DNA of 10,685 nt from Actinomycetota bacterium (lineage in GTDB: Bacteria > Actinomycetota > Thermoleophilia > Gaiellales > Gaiellaceae): positions 1 through 10,685 of the forward strand of contig PMXT01000064.1 in NCBI GenBank assembly GCA_003170995.1, read 5' to 3'. Positions 1 to 7,540 of the stretch are shown piece after piece (the stretch's first letter is position 1; each line of letters starts with the position of its first letter). Under the pieces are notes generated by a model. It was given only the letters and a program-made list of their open reading frames with translations. It searched no databases and was not told the DNA's origin. The position numbers and the translations under genes are program-made.

Positions 1-276
1 GTACTCGAAGGTGAGTTGCGGTATTCGCTTGAGGCGGAGCTCGCGATTTAGCCTGGCCTGAAGCACGCCACGCGCGGCGTTCAATGCCTCGATCGTCTTG
101 GTGATCTTCTTCTCCGGTCCGAGCACGCTGACGAAGACGCGCGCAAAGCTCAGATCAGCAGTTGTTCTCACCGCGGTGATGGTGACGAAGCCGATGCGCG
201 GATCCTTGAGCGACGGCAAAGCTTCGCTCAAAGCTTGTCGCAACGACTCGTTGACTCGGCGCATTCGCCCGGACAT
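1..276 (-). CDS. rbfA: 30S ribosome-binding factor RbfA (N-terminal part, cut by window edge)
   Basis: RbfA binds the 30S subunit near the 5' helix of 16S rRNA and helps late subunit maturation, particularly in the cold. The 92 codons present read MSGRMRRVNESLRQALSE at the start and continue with a DPRIGFVTIT segment, then DLSFARVFVSVLG, then an Ala/Arg-rich helix ending LNRELRLKRIPQLTFEY at the edge. These are the expected blocks of the family's KH-type fold. Full RbfA is usually about 110-130 residues, so some 20-40 residues lie outside the window. I chose the ATG at 276, with GGAGAG just upstream, although the spacing is only 2 nt. A GTG directly before it (279) and an ATG at 264 are possible alternatives. 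It is the last visible gene of the rimP-nusA-infB operon, separated from the DUF503 gene by 153 bp. Confidence 0.93.
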   Translation of the reverse strand, partial: MSGRMRRVNESLRQALSEALPSLKDPRIGFVTITAVRTTADLSFARVFVSVLGPEKKITKTIEALNAARGVLQARLNRELRLKRIPQLTFEY

Positions 277-429
277 CACTCTCCATTCAAGCGGTTTCGA
301 ACCACGGTGCGCGACCGATCGTTGGTTTCCTGGCGGAAGACAAATCGCTAAAGGACAACTAGAACGACGTAAATCCCTGCATTAGCGCCGATTCAGCTCG
401 ATCTCGACAGGTCCCGGTGCGAGCTGCCC
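277..429 (-). other. Gap between ylxP and rbfA with a stem-loop
   Basis: This 153-bp stretch separates the DUF503 gene from rbfA on the minus strand. I see no convincing gene in it. A compound inverted repeat occupies about 300-327: an inner CGGT-GCGCG-ACCG hairpin (305-317) inside an outer AACCA/TGGTT pair (300-304 and 323-327), with a 5-nt bulge on one side. It has no U-tract, so it does not look like an intrinsic terminator. It may be a leader structure for rbfA or mere chance. The 15 codons after the ylxP stop stay open in the same frame, ending at a TAA near 386, but have no start of their own. Confidence 0.4.
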
Positions 430-732
430 TCACTCATCTCCGAGAACGACGATTTCTCGCTCCAGAACCGTCAGCTCGTAGGCCTGACCGAAGAGAAAGC
501 GCTCGGCGCGGTCGATCAAGTTCTGCAGGGCGCTCGCCTCCGCGGCCGCGAACGCGATCACGAGGCAAGCACGCTGCCAGCTGTCGTGGAAGTCGGTCTC
601 GGCCACCGTGGCGCCGAAGCGGTTCTGCAGCTGCGCCTTGGCCGAGCGCAGATGCTGGCGCTTGTCCTTGAGCGATCCCGCCTCGGGAAAGCGGAGCTCG
701 ACCGAGAGAATGCCTACGTAACCTCTAGCCAC
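430..732 (-). CDS. ylxP: DUF503 family protein (YlxP-like)
   Basis: This is a 100-residue protein of the DUF503 family, known as YlxP in Bacillus. It is commonly encoded between infB and rbfA. Its molecular role is not well established; the location suggests a link to ribosome assembly or initiation. Family blocks are visible: VGILSVELRFPEAGSLKDKR (about residues 6-25), then RFGATVAETDFHDSWQRA and a hydrophobic LVIAFAAAE strand. The start is the GTG at 732, because the family motif begins within five residues of it; no clear Shine-Dalgarno site precedes it. The gene lies 46 bp downstream of infB, and the operon position is the main functional clue. The ending ...VLGDE is normal for the family's length of about 90-100 residues. 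Confidence 0.9.
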   Translation of the reverse strand: MARGYVGILSVELRFPEAGSLKDKRQHLRSAKAQLQNRFGATVAETDFHDSWQRACLVIAFAAAEASALQNLIDRAERFLFGQAYELTVLEREIVVLGDE

Positions 733-778
733 AGCCCGTACTCAAGCGCGTAAGGAGGCTTTGAAACGACTAATGCTC

Positions 779-2782
779 TTACGGTTCGGTAGCCGCGGGC
801 GGAACGGTCTCGTCGAGGCTGGTGCGCTCGGTCTCGCGAATCTCGAAAACCTCGAGGATGTCGTCTTCTTTGAGATCGTTGAAACCCTCGAGCAGAATGC
901 CGCATTCGAATCCCTCGGCCACTTCGCGGGCATCGTCCTTGAAACGCCTGAGTTGACTAATGGTTGTCTCGTACACGATCGATCCGTCGCGCAGCAAACG
1001 AACTCGGGCGCCGCGGCGAACGACGCCGCTGCGAACGTAGCAACCTGCGATCGTTCCTACCCGGGAGGCGCGGAAGGTCTGCCGTACCTCCACCTCACCC
1101 AGAATGTGCTCGCTCGTGACGGCGGAGAGCATGCCCACAAGCGCCTTCTCGATGTCCTCGGTGAGCTGGTAGATGACACGGTAGGTGCGGATATCGACGC
1201 CCTGCCGGTCGGCGGCCGCCCGGGCCTCGGAGCTCGGACGCACGCTGAAGCCGACGATGAGGGCGTTGGAGGCCGACGCGAGCATGACATCGCTTTCGGT
1301 GATGCCGCCTACACCGGACTGGATGACGTTTACGCGCACCTCGGAGTGCTGGATTTTCTGCAGCTCGCTGACGGCAGCCTCGACCGATCCGACAACGTCG
1401 CCCTTGAGGATGAGGTTGAGATCCTTGACCTCTCCTTCTCGTAGCTCTCTGAAGAGCGTCTCGAGCGAGACGCGGCTGCGCGAGCGCTGTGCCACCTGCT
1501 CGGAACGGAGCCGTAGGCCACGTTGCTGGGCAAGCGAGCGAGCGTTGCGCTCGTTCGCGACGACGTGACAGCGCTCGCCGGCAGCCGGCGGTTTCTCGAA
1601 GCCGAGCATCTCGACCGGATCACCGGGACGGGCCTCCTTGACACGAGTGCCGCGGTAGTCGTACAGCGCCCGAACCTTGCCCCAAGTGTCGCCCGCAACC
1701 ACCGCATCGCCAACCCTGAGCGTGCCGCGCCGAACGAGCATCGTCGCCACCGGGCCGCGACCAACGTCCAGGCGTGACTCGATGATCGGGCCCGAGGCCT
1801 CGGCGTTCGGGTTGGACTTCAACTCCAACTCGAGATCGGCTACCAAGAGCACCTTCTCGAGCAGGTCGTCGAGCCCGATGTCTTTCTTGGCCGAAACCTC
1901 GGAGAACTGAGTCGTTCCCCCCCACTCCTCGGGTTGCAAACCCTCTGAGGCGAGATCTGCCTTGACGCGCTCGATGTTGGCGTCGGGAAGATCGATCTTG
2001 TTTACGGCCACGACAATAGGCACGCCTGCCGCGCGCGCATGCGCGATCGACTCCTTCGTCTGCGGCATCACGCCGTCGTCGGCCGCGACCACCAGTACGG
2101 CAATGTCGGTGACGTTGGCGCCTCGGGCGCGCATCGCCGTGAAAGCCTCGTGGCCGGGTGTGTCTACAAAGGTGATCCGGCGTGCGCCGTGTTCCACCTG
2201 GTAGGCCCCGATGTGCTGGGTGATGCCTCCCACCTCGCTGGCGGCGACCGAGGTCTTACGTACAGCGTCGAGAAGCGTCGTCTTACCGTGATCGACGTGT
2301 CCCATTATGGTGACCACTGGCGGGCGTGGCTCCAGATCCTCGGGTGCGTCCGACGCATCCTCCGACTCGAACTCCTCTTCCTCCTCAGCGGCGTGCTTGA
2401 TCTTGATCTCGCGTGGCGGACTGAGCTCGGCGCCGAGCAACTCCACCGCCTCATCGGTGAGCGACTGTGTGATCGTGACCATCTCACCTATACCCATCAT
2501 GATCTTGATGATCTGCGCCACCGGTACGCCGAGCGCCTGTGAAAGATCTCTGACGCTGACGCCCGAGGGAACGGTGATCGGGCCGCTCGGAGCGGCCACC
2601 GGCGCCTTACTCGCCGGACGCCCCTCGGCGCGCGGATCACGGGCTCCGGGAGCACCTGCCCTGGCACCGCCCGAACGCGAAGGTTGGTTGTCGATGACGA
2701 CTCGGCGCTTGCGGTGGGAGCCCACGGCACCCTGACGCGGGCGAATGGGCCGATTGGGTCGTTGAGAGCCTGAGCTAGCCAT
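779..2782 (-). CDS. infB: Translation initiation factor IF-2
   Basis: IF-2 is the GTPase that places formyl-methionyl initiator tRNA on the 30S subunit and promotes 50S joining. The protein is 667 residues. A basic, low-complexity N-terminus (1-70) precedes an IF2_N helical domain (about 74-120, [19 protein letters not shown]). An acidic hinge follows (131-150, [10 protein letters not shown]), then the G domain: G1 GHVDHGKT (161-168), G2 GGIT (185-188), G3 DTPGH (207-211), G4 NKID (261-264) and G5 SAK (297-299). The C-terminal domains end with GFECGI, typical of the initiator-tRNA-binding domain. The ATG at 2782 was chosen over one 29 codons upstream, which lies wholly inside ylxR in another frame and encodes nothing IF-2-like. 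The start overlaps the end of ylxR by 8 nt and has no good Shine-Dalgarno site, which suggests translational coupling. The N-terminal region is short for an actinobacterial IF-2. Confidence 0.97.
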   Translation of the reverse strand: MASSGSQRPNRPIRPRQGAVGSHRKRRVVIDNQPSRSGGARAGAPGARDPRAEGRPASKAPVAAPSGPITVPSGVSVRDLSQALGVPVAQIIKIMMGIGEMVTITQSLTDEAVELLGAELSPPREIKIKHAAEEEEEFESEDASDAPEDLEPRPPVVTIMGHVDHGKTTLLDAVRKTSVAASEVGGITQHIGAYQVEHGARRITFVDTPGHEAFTAMRARGANVTDIAVLVVAADDGVMPQTKESIAHARAAGVPIVVAVNKIDLPDANIERVKADLASEGLQPEEWGGTTQFSEVSAKKDIGLDDLLEKVLLVADLELELKSNPNAEASGPIIESRLDVGRGPVATMLVRRGTLRVGDAVVAGDTWGKVRALYDYRGTRVKEARPGDPVEMLGFEKPPAAGERCHVVANERNARSLAQQRGLRLRSEQVAQRSRSRVSLETLFRELREGEVKDLNLILKGDVVGSVEAAVSELQKIQHSEVRVNVIQSGVGGITESDVMLASASNALIVGFSVRPSSEARAAADRQGVDIRTYRVIYQLTEDIEKALVGMLSAVTSEHILGEVEVRQTFRASRVGTIAGCYVRSGVVRRGARVRLLRDGSIVYETTISQLRRFKDDAREVAEGFECGILLEGFNDLKEDDILEVFEIRETERTSLDETVPPAATEP

Positions 2783-3023
2783 TGGCGTCAGTGTAGAGGT
2801 CGCGCAGCGCGGGATCGACCCTGACCGCGGTTCGTAGGGCTCGGTTGAAGGACTTGGAGGCAAGCGCAAGCTCGAAGCAAGGCGAGCGGTGGCAGGTGTA
2901 AACGCCGCGACCGCGTGATTCGGGCACAGCTCTCAGCTCTCCGTCGACCGCGGCAAAGCGCAGGAAATCCGCTCTTGGCGCCTTCCGCCCGCAACCAGCA
3001 CAGGTGCGGATCGGAACGGCCAT
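2775..3023 (-). CDS. ylxR: YlxR family RNA-binding protein (DUF448)
   Basis: This 82-residue protein belongs to the YlxR (DUF448) family, almost always encoded between nusA and infB. It is thought to be a nucleic-acid-binding or nucleoid-associated regulator; its exact job is debated. The diagnostic blocks are present: PIRTCAGCGRKAPRADFLRF at residues 4-23, with the paired cysteines, then GRGVYTCHRSPCFELA, and finally SFNRALR. The ATG at 3023 shares its A with the nusA TGA stop (TGATG), so translation is probably coupled to nusA. The 3' end (ATGGCTAG) contains the infB start codon. The length is ordinary for the family. Assignment is secure; the role is taken from family knowledge. Confidence 0.93.
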   Translation of the reverse strand: MAVPIRTCAGCGRKAPRADFLRFAAVDGELRAVPESRGRGVYTCHRSPCFELALASKSFNRALRTAVRVDPALRDLYTDANG

Positions 3024-4456
3024 CAGCTGGCCTCGGCACCGTCCCCCTCGACGGTTCCGGGCTCCGATTCCTGTTCGGGCTCAGGCTCCGCCTCGCTCGC
3101 GGGCGGCTGTGCCTCTTCGAGGTCGGGCGATTCCGCCTCGACCTCGGCGCCTTCGGTTTTGGTGTTCTCGCTGACCGTGGCCACGGCCAGCTCTTCGGGC
3201 GCCAGGCCCTCGAGCTCCTGGTGAGCGGGCACTCCACAGTAGTGCGAGCCCGGCAACGCGGCGTTCGGGCAACGCTTGCCGTTGGCGAGGATGGCGGAAC
3301 AGCGACCGACGAACTCCTCTTCGCCGCCGGCGTAGGCAGCGTCAGACTCCTGTCGGGCGAATTCGGTGTCGGAGACGATGTCTACCTTCCAGCCGCTCAA
3401 GCGCGCAGCGAGGCGGGCGTTCAGGCCGTCCTTGCCTATCGCAAGCGCCAGCTGGTCGTCGGGGACGACCACCGTTGCCTCGCGTGTCTCGTCGTCGACG
3501 AAAACCTCGCGCACGCGTGCGGGTGCCAGCGCCTTGGCGATGAAACGGGCCGGCTCGGGGTTCCAGGGAATGATGTCGATCTTCTCGCCGCGCAGCTCCG
3601 AGACGACCATGCGCACGCGCGAGCCGCGCGGTCCGACGCAGGCACCGACAGGATCGACGCCCTGGGTGTGCGAGACGACGGCGATCTTGGAGCGGTAGCC
3701 AGGCTCGCGGGCGATGGCGCGGATCTCGACCAAACCGTCGGCGATCTCCGGGACTTCCAGCTCGAATAGCGTCTTGATCAACTCGGGGTCGCGGCGCGAG
3801 AGGATGACCTGCGGTCCCTTGGTGCCCGACCTAACCTCGGTGATGACTGCCTTGATGCGGCTTCCCTGCTCGTAGCGCTCTCCATCGACCTGCTCGGAGC
3901 GTGGCAGCAACGCCTCGACCTTGCCCAGGTCGACGAGAACGTTGTTGCGGTCGCCGGCCTGCTGGATGATTCCGGTTACGACCTCGTTGACGCGATCGAC
4001 GTACTCGTCGTACATGATCTCGCGCTCGGCCTCGCGGGCTCGCTGCAGAAAGACTTGTTTGGCCGTCTGAGCGGCGATGCGACCGAAGTTCTCGGGTGTG
4101 ACGTCGGTGCGCTTGATCTTCTCGTCGGGCACTCGCGACCAGTCGATCTCGAGGTCGTCGTCGGAAATCAGCAGGTGCGAGCGCTCGCCGGTCTCGACCT
4201 CGAGCTCTTCCAGCTCCTGGAGCTTTTTCTCTCTGGCCTCGTCGAGCAACTTCTCCTCCAGCTTGGGAGGAATCTCGATCGCATAGACGAGGAAATCGCC
4301 GGCCTCGTCGAGCTCGACTGTGGCATGCCGTGCCGAACCGGGCGTCTTCTTGTACGCGGCGAGGAGCGCGTCTTCGAGCGCGGCGACGAGCGCACCGCTC
4401 TCGATGCCTTTCTCTCGCTCGATCTCGCGGACGGCGTCGATGATCTCCTGGCTCAT
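3023..4456 (-). CDS. nusA: Transcription termination/antitermination factor NusA with Cys/His C-terminal extension
   Basis: NusA binds RNA polymerase and nascent RNA, and modulates pausing, intrinsic termination and rRNA antitermination. The 477 residues show an N-terminal polymerase-binding domain (1-130, with an acidic/charged segment at 65-105), the FGRIAAQTAKQV block (124-135), an S1 domain (about 151-222), and two KH domains with loops GPRG (275-278) and GKDG (341-344); the NPEPARFIAKAL block (299-310) lies between them. The core ends at LSGWKVDIVSD (353-363). The E. coli-type acidic repeats are absent. Instead there is a small Cys/His motif, C386-x9-C396-x10-C407-x4-H412, within GRCSAIL...GKRCPNAALPGSHYCGVPAH, followed by about 60 residues of Glu/Pro-rich tail. 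The ATG at 4456 has TAGGAG four nt upstream, overlapping the rimP stop. Core identity is certain; the zinc-binding role of the extension is inferred. Confidence 0.97.
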   Translation of the reverse strand: MSQEIIDAVREIEREKGIESGALVAALEDALLAAYKKTPGSARHATVELDEAGDFLVYAIEIPPKLEEKLLDEAREKKLQELEELEVETGERSHLLISDDDLEIDWSRVPDEKIKRTDVTPENFGRIAAQTAKQVFLQRAREAEREIMYDEYVDRVNEVVTGIIQQAGDRNNVLVDLGKVEALLPRSEQVDGERYEQGSRIKAVITEVRSGTKGPQVILSRRDPELIKTLFELEVPEIADGLVEIRAIAREPGYRSKIAVVSHTQGVDPVGACVGPRGSRVRMVVSELRGEKIDIIPWNPEPARFIAKALAPARVREVFVDDETREATVVVPDDQLALAIGKDGLNARLAARLSGWKVDIVSDTEFARQESDAAYAGGEEEFVGRCSAILANGKRCPNAALPGSHYCGVPAHQELEGLAPEELAVATVSENTKTEGAEVEAESPDLEEAQPPASEAEPEPEQESEPGTVEGDGAEAS

Positions 4457-4462
4457 TGGCTC

Positions 4463-4903
4463 CTACTCCTCGTCGATCAGGTTGCCCCGTACGAGATTCT
4501 CGTAGGGAATGTCGAATTCATCCGTCTCGATAGCCAGACGAAAGGTTTTATCGCGAGCGACGACGACTCGGCCTCGAAAGCGCTTGCGTCCGTCGATTGC
4601 ATCAGCCGTGCGTAAGGCGACGCTTCGCCCCAGCGCATGCTGGAAGTGCTCGGGCTTGCGTAGCGGTCGCTCTGGGCCGGGCGAAGAGACCTCGACCGTG
4701 TAGCGATCGAGGTAGCCTCGTAGGAGGTCGGTAACGCGCTCGCAGAGGGAATGGTCCACTCCGGACGGATGATCGACGTAGACGCAGAAGCGCGTCGCCG
4801 AGATCAGCTCGAGCGCGAGCACGTCGACCCCTGGTAGAGAGCGCTCGACTAGCACCGAGACCTCGCTCGCCAGCTCTTTCTCTTTGTCGTAGATGCTAAC
4901 CAT
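4463..4903 (-). CDS. rimP: Ribosome maturation factor RimP
   Basis: RimP binds free 30S subunits and helps the S12-containing region assemble. The 146-residue product has the two-domain family layout. An N-terminal alpha/beta domain contains LALELISATRFCVYVD (29-44) and ends in the signature YTVEVSSPGPERPLRKPEHF (68-87). A C-terminal SH3-like barrel contains GRSVALRT, FRGRVVV and PYENLVRGNLIDEE. The ATG at 4903 is supported by AGAGGG a few nt upstream. It is the first intact gene of the nusA-infB operon; nusA begins 6 nt after its stop. A terminator-like hairpin sits directly upstream in the leader (about 4918-4944) and could control entry into the operon. The usual family length is about 150, so the protein is complete. 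Confidence 0.95.
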   Translation of the reverse strand: MVSIYDKEKELASEVSVLVERSLPGVDVLALELISATRFCVYVDHPSGVDHSLCERVTDLLRGYLDRYTVEVSSPGPERPLRKPEHFQHALGRSVALRTADAIDGRKRFRGRVVVARDKTFRLAIETDEFDIPYENLVRGNLIDEE

Positions 4904-5074
4904 TCGGCCCTCTCATGAAAACGGGCGCCCGGAGCGCCCATTTCGCCTGCTGGTGAAATGTGGTTGTTTCCAGAATAGCAGCGCGCGCCTCGTTTCACGA
5001 GCTGGCACCACATGCTCCCAGCACCTCTTCCAGAGCCGTTGGGCTCAGGCTTCTTGCCGGTCGAGCTGCTGGCC
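4904..5074 (-). promoter_or_regulatory. Leader and possible promoter region of the rimP-nusA-infB operon
   Basis: This 171-bp non-coding stretch lies directly upstream of rimP. On the minus strand a TATTCT (4972-4977) resembles a -10 box, but no good -35 box sits at normal spacing, so the promoter call is weak. A small inverted repeat, CTCGT-ttc-ACGAG (4989-5001), lies just upstream. If that -10 is used, the mRNA leader would be about 60 nt and would include the hairpin at 4918-4944 ahead of the rimP ribosome-binding site. Transcription from the dtd side could also read through into the operon. Confidence 0.35.
4918..4944 (-). terminator. Terminator-like hairpin in the rimP leader (candidate attenuator)
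   Basis: On the minus strand GGGCGC (from 4939 to 4934) and GCGCCC (from 4928 to 4923) form a perfect 6-bp GC stem around a 5-nt loop. Outside it come a U-G wobble, three A-U pairs and a G-U pair, so the 3' arm ends in UUUU. This is the form of an intrinsic terminator, yet it lies only 14 nt upstream of the rimP ATG and in the operon's own direction. It could stop transcripts arriving from upstream, act as an attenuator, or serve as a 5' stabilising structure. It is weaker on the plus strand, where a C-A mismatch interrupts it. Confidence 0.5.
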
Positions 5075-5382
5075 TCAGCCGAGACGCCCCGGTAAGCGCT
5101 GGTTCAGAAAAGCAATAGCGTCTTCGTTCGTCATCTCGAAGAAGAGACCGGCCTTCACTCCCTCGAGGGCGGTTGTCGGCCCGCTAGAAACCATTTGGAC
5201 GACGTTAGGCTGGTCTTCGATCATCTTGCCGCGAAGCTCAACGCAGCCGGGATCATCCGCAGTGCGTCGAACAGTCTGGGCGGTCGCTTTGAGCGCGCAG
5301 GCCTGGCGGGATAGGCTCTATCGACAGCGCAGCGAGCCGGCGAGCGCGGCCAGGCGGTTGAGTACTTCATTTGAAACGTGCT
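5075..5382 (-). pseudogene. Unrecognised reading frame downstream of dtd, interrupted by an in-frame TAG
   Basis: I do not recognise this family. Between dtd and the rimP leader one minus-strand frame has protein-like composition along its whole length. The distal part (5317-5075) encodes ALKATAQTVRRTADDPGC, then MIEDQPNVVQMVSSGPTTAL, then GLFFEMTNEDAIAFLNQRL, and stops with TGA at 5075-5077. The proximal part, in the same frame, encodes SNEVLNRLAALAGSLRCR and is cut off by a TAG at 5318-5320. No ATG, GTG or TTG precedes the proximal part in that frame. The only clean start is the ATG at 5224, which would give a 49-residue protein without a clear Shine-Dalgarno site. An ATG at 5370 lies in a different frame. 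The simplest reading is a decayed small gene with a lost start and a nonsense codon. A genuine 49-residue gene from 5224, or chance, remain possible. Confidence 0.45.
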
Positions 5383-5820
5383 CTAAAGATCGACGACTAT
5401 CGTGACCGGGCCGTCGTTCACGATCTCAACCTGCATCAAGGCGCCGAAATGGCCCGTGGCGACTTCTACGTCCTCCGCGCGTAAGGTGTCGCAAAAGCGC
5501 TCGTAGAGAGGCTCGGCGAGGTCAGCCGGAGCGGCGCCCGCGAAACTGGGGCGATTACCTTTGCTGGTGTCCGCGAGCACAGTGAACTGGCTGACTACGA
5601 GCACCGAGCCGCCGACGTCTCGGACGCTATGTGAGAAGCGGCCCTCGTCGTCGGGGAAGATGCGCAGCCGAGCTAGCTTTCTCGCCAAGGTTTCGGCCAC
5701 GCTCTCGTCGTCGCCGCGCGCGATACCAAGGAGCACGCAGAGACCGCCCGCCACCTCTCCCAGTAACTTCCCATCCTCCAAAACGTGTGCTCGCGCTACC
5801 CGTTGCACAACAGCTCTCAT
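5383..5820 (-). CDS. dtd: D-aminoacyl-tRNA deacylase
   Basis: Dtd hydrolyses D-amino acids, and mischarged glycine, from tRNA in the cytoplasm and so protects translation from wrong stereochemistry. The 145-residue product has the exact usual length. It starts MRAVVQRVARAHV, has the SQFTVLAD motif (77-84) followed by TSKGNRPSF (85-93), and ends with the NDGPVT motif (135-140). Gly137-Pro138 there correspond to the conserved cis Gly-Pro pair that excludes L-amino acids. The ATG at 5820 was chosen because GGGAGG lies four nt upstream and the family N-terminus begins there. A TTG four codons earlier is unlikely. The gene is divergent from the first assembly ATPase with only 30 bp between start codons, so promoters for both must overlap coding sequence. 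It lies upstream of the rimP operon on the same strand. Confidence 0.96.
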   Translation of the reverse strand: MRAVVQRVARAHVLEDGKLLGEVAGGLCVLLGIARGDDESVAETLARKLARLRIFPDDEGRFSHSVRDVGGSVLVVSQFTVLADTSKGNRPSFAGAAPADLAEPLYERFCDTLRAEDVEVATGHFGALMQVEIVNDGPVTIVVDL

Positions 5821-5850
5821 GCCGCCTCCCAAATAGACGAAAACCGGACT

Positions 5851-7539
5851 ATGGAAGCCTCACGACTCCCCTGGATGCAAGTCGGTTCGCTGCTCATACG
5901 AGATAGCGTAATCACCAGCGAGCAGCTTGACGAGGCGCTGTCCGAAAAAGATCGCACCGGCCAGCGCGTCGGCGACGTCCTCGTCGACCGCGGTTGGGCG
6001 ACGACAGCCGACCTCGCACGAGCACTCGCCGAGCAGTGGAATCTCGAGTTCATCGACATTCTCAAGGCAGAGATCCAACCCGAGGCTGTCAAGCTACTCT
6101 CCGAATCGGTCGTGCGCCGCTATCACGCGCTCCCGATCAGCTATCTGTCGAAAAACCTGGTTCTGATTGCGATCAGCGATCCGACCGATATCCTCGGCCT
6201 CGACAACGTCAAGCTCTCACTCGACGTCAATCTCAAGTTCTGTCTGGCCGATCCCTCCGACCTCGAGAGTTCGATCGACCAGATCTTCAATCAGCGTCCG
6301 ACGCTGCGAGTGGTCGACGACTCGCTCGATCTAGACGAAGAAGAGGGCGAGGAGCGTCTCGATCTCACGCTCGCGACCGAAGAAGCCTCCCCCGCCGTCA
6401 GTCTCGTCAACCAGGTGATCGCGCAAGCGATCCAGGATCGGGCTTCCGACATCCATTTTGAGCCGCAGGACCGCCAGATGCTCGTGCGCATACGCGTCGA
6501 TGGAGTAACGCGCGAGCTAGCCAGCGTACCGAAGACGATGCAGCAGGCGGTCATCAGCCGGATCAAGGTGATGGCCGAGCTCGACATCGCCGAGCGGAAA
6601 CTGCCGCAGGACGGCCGCGCGGCCGTGAGGTTGGCTGGAGATCCGGTTGACCTCCGTGTGGCGGTGCTACCGACCACGTTCGGCGAGAAGGTCGTCGTGC
6701 GCATTCTCCAGCGCTCTTCGACGCACGTCTCACTAACCGAGCTGGGCATGAGCGAGCAGGCACTCGCAGGTTTCGTCCGCGCTATCGAGCAGCCTTTCGG
6801 CTGTGTGATCGCCGCCGGACCGACCGGCGCGGGTAAGACGACGACCCTGTACGCAGCGCTCGATCGGCTCAACTCGACCGATCGTGTGATCACCACGATC
6901 GAGGACCCTGTCGAATACGAGCTCGTCGGCGTCTCGCAGATCCCAATCAACGTCAAGCGTGGGCTCACCTTTGCGCGCGGCTTGCGCACCATCCTGCGCG
7001 CCGATCCCGACGTTCTGCTCGTGGGCGAGATTCGCGATGCCGAGACGGCTCAGATCGCTGTCCAGGCCGCGATGACGGGTCATTTGGTGCTCACAACCGT
7101 CCATGCTCAAACGGCAGCCGCGGCTTTCGCGCGCCTACAAGATATGGGCGTGGCTCCCTACATGCTCGCGAACGCCCTTAACTGCATCGTCTCGCAGCGG
7201 CTGGTGCGTGTTCTCTGCCGTTCGTGCCGACGCGCCGCCGAGCTGACCGAGGACGAGCGTGCGGAGCTTGGGCTCGATACGGAGACGATCGCCGAGCTCT
7301 ATCGCCCGGTCGGATGCCGCGCCTGTGGAGAAAGCGGCTACCACGGGCGCATCGCTATCTACGAGGTGCTGCCGGTAACCGGCGAATTGCGCAAGCTGAT
7401 CGGCCACACCACCGAAGAGATTCACGACGAGGCAGTCAAGGCGGGCATGATCACCCTCGAGCAAGACGGATATCGCCTCGCTCTTGCTGGAACCACCTCA
7501 CTCGAGGAAGTCCGGCGCGTGGTCGGGAACAGCTTCTAG
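5851..7539 (+). CDS. GspE/PilB-type assembly ATPase, copy 1
   Basis: This is a hexameric secretion/pilus ATPase of the GspE/PilB/MshE group, which powers extension of type IV pili or type II secretion pseudopili from the cytoplasmic face. In 562 residues it has an MshEN-like N-terminal domain (about 10-72, with two similar helices-and-turn units: VGSLLIRDSVITSEQLDEAL and RVGDVLVDRGWATTADLARA), an acidic linker (156-180), and the ATPase core. The core shows Walker A GPTGAGKTT (323-331), Asp box EDPVEYE (351-357), Walker B DVLLVGEIRD (387-396, Glu393), His box GHLVLTTVHAQTA (410-422) and the zinc tetracysteine C456/C459 and C489/C492. All motifs look active. The zinc site and N-domain argue for PilB/GspE and against PilT. 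The ATG at 5851 lacks a clear Shine-Dalgarno site; ATG 5875 is an alternative. The next gene is a close paralog. No PilC, pilin or PilT gene is visible nearby. Confidence 0.93.
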   Translation: MEASRLPWMQVGSLLIRDSVITSEQLDEALSEKDRTGQRVGDVLVDRGWATTADLARALAEQWNLEFIDILKAEIQPEAVKLLSESVVRRYHALPISYLSKNLVLIAISDPTDILGLDNVKLSLDVNLKFCLADPSDLESSIDQIFNQRPTLRVVDDSLDLDEEEGEERLDLTLATEEASPAVSLVNQVIAQAIQDRASDIHFEPQDRQMLVRIRVDGVTRELASVPKTMQQAVISRIKVMAELDIAERKLPQDGRAAVRLAGDPVDLRVAVLPTTFGEKVVVRILQRSSTHVSLTELGMSEQALAGFVRAIEQPFGCVIAAGPTGAGKTTTLYAALDRLNSTDRVITTIEDPVEYELVGVSQIPINVKRGLTFARGLRTILRADPDVLLVGEIRDAETAQIAVQAAMTGHLVLTTVHAQTAAAAFARLQDMGVAPYMLANALNCIVSQRLVRVLCRSCRRAAELTEDERAELGLDTETIAELYRPVGCRACGESGYHGRIAIYEVLPVTGELRKLIGHTTEEIHDEAVKAGMITLEQDGYRLALAGTTSLEEVRRVVGNSF

Positions 7540-7540
7540 C

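Noticed and set aside
330..390. Candidate promoter for rbfA on the minus strand (TTTACG with TAGCGA at 17 bp)
   Set aside because: Both boxes match the consensus poorly, and rbfA is probably transcribed with the upstream operon.
386..429. Possible extension of the DUF503 protein through its TGA (GQLAPGPVEIELNRR)
   Set aside because: The protein already has the normal family length at the TGA; fifteen extra open codons are easily chance and nothing suggests readthrough.
761..1444. Long open frame on the plus strand, 227 codons, opposite infB
   Set aside because: It lies wholly antisense to the C-terminal domains of IF-2, whose conserved motifs are certain. High GC leaves long antisense frames open, and its translation shows no recognisable motif.
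2915..3769. 284-codon plus-strand frame opposite nusA and ylxR
   Set aside because: It spans two secure genes on the other strand and is a codon-composition shadow; no family-like pattern is visible.
5002..5030. Loose GCTGG/CCAGC inverted repeat upstream of rimP that could suggest a tRNA or riboswitch
   Set aside because: There is no cloverleaf, no T-loop GTTCRANNC and no recognisable riboswitch core; the arms are short with a 12-nt loop.
4893..5405. 170-codon plus-strand frame across the rimP leader
   Set aside because: The translation is rich in Arg, Ser, Trp and Cys without any pattern, and one of the minus-strand frames in the same place reads far more like protein.
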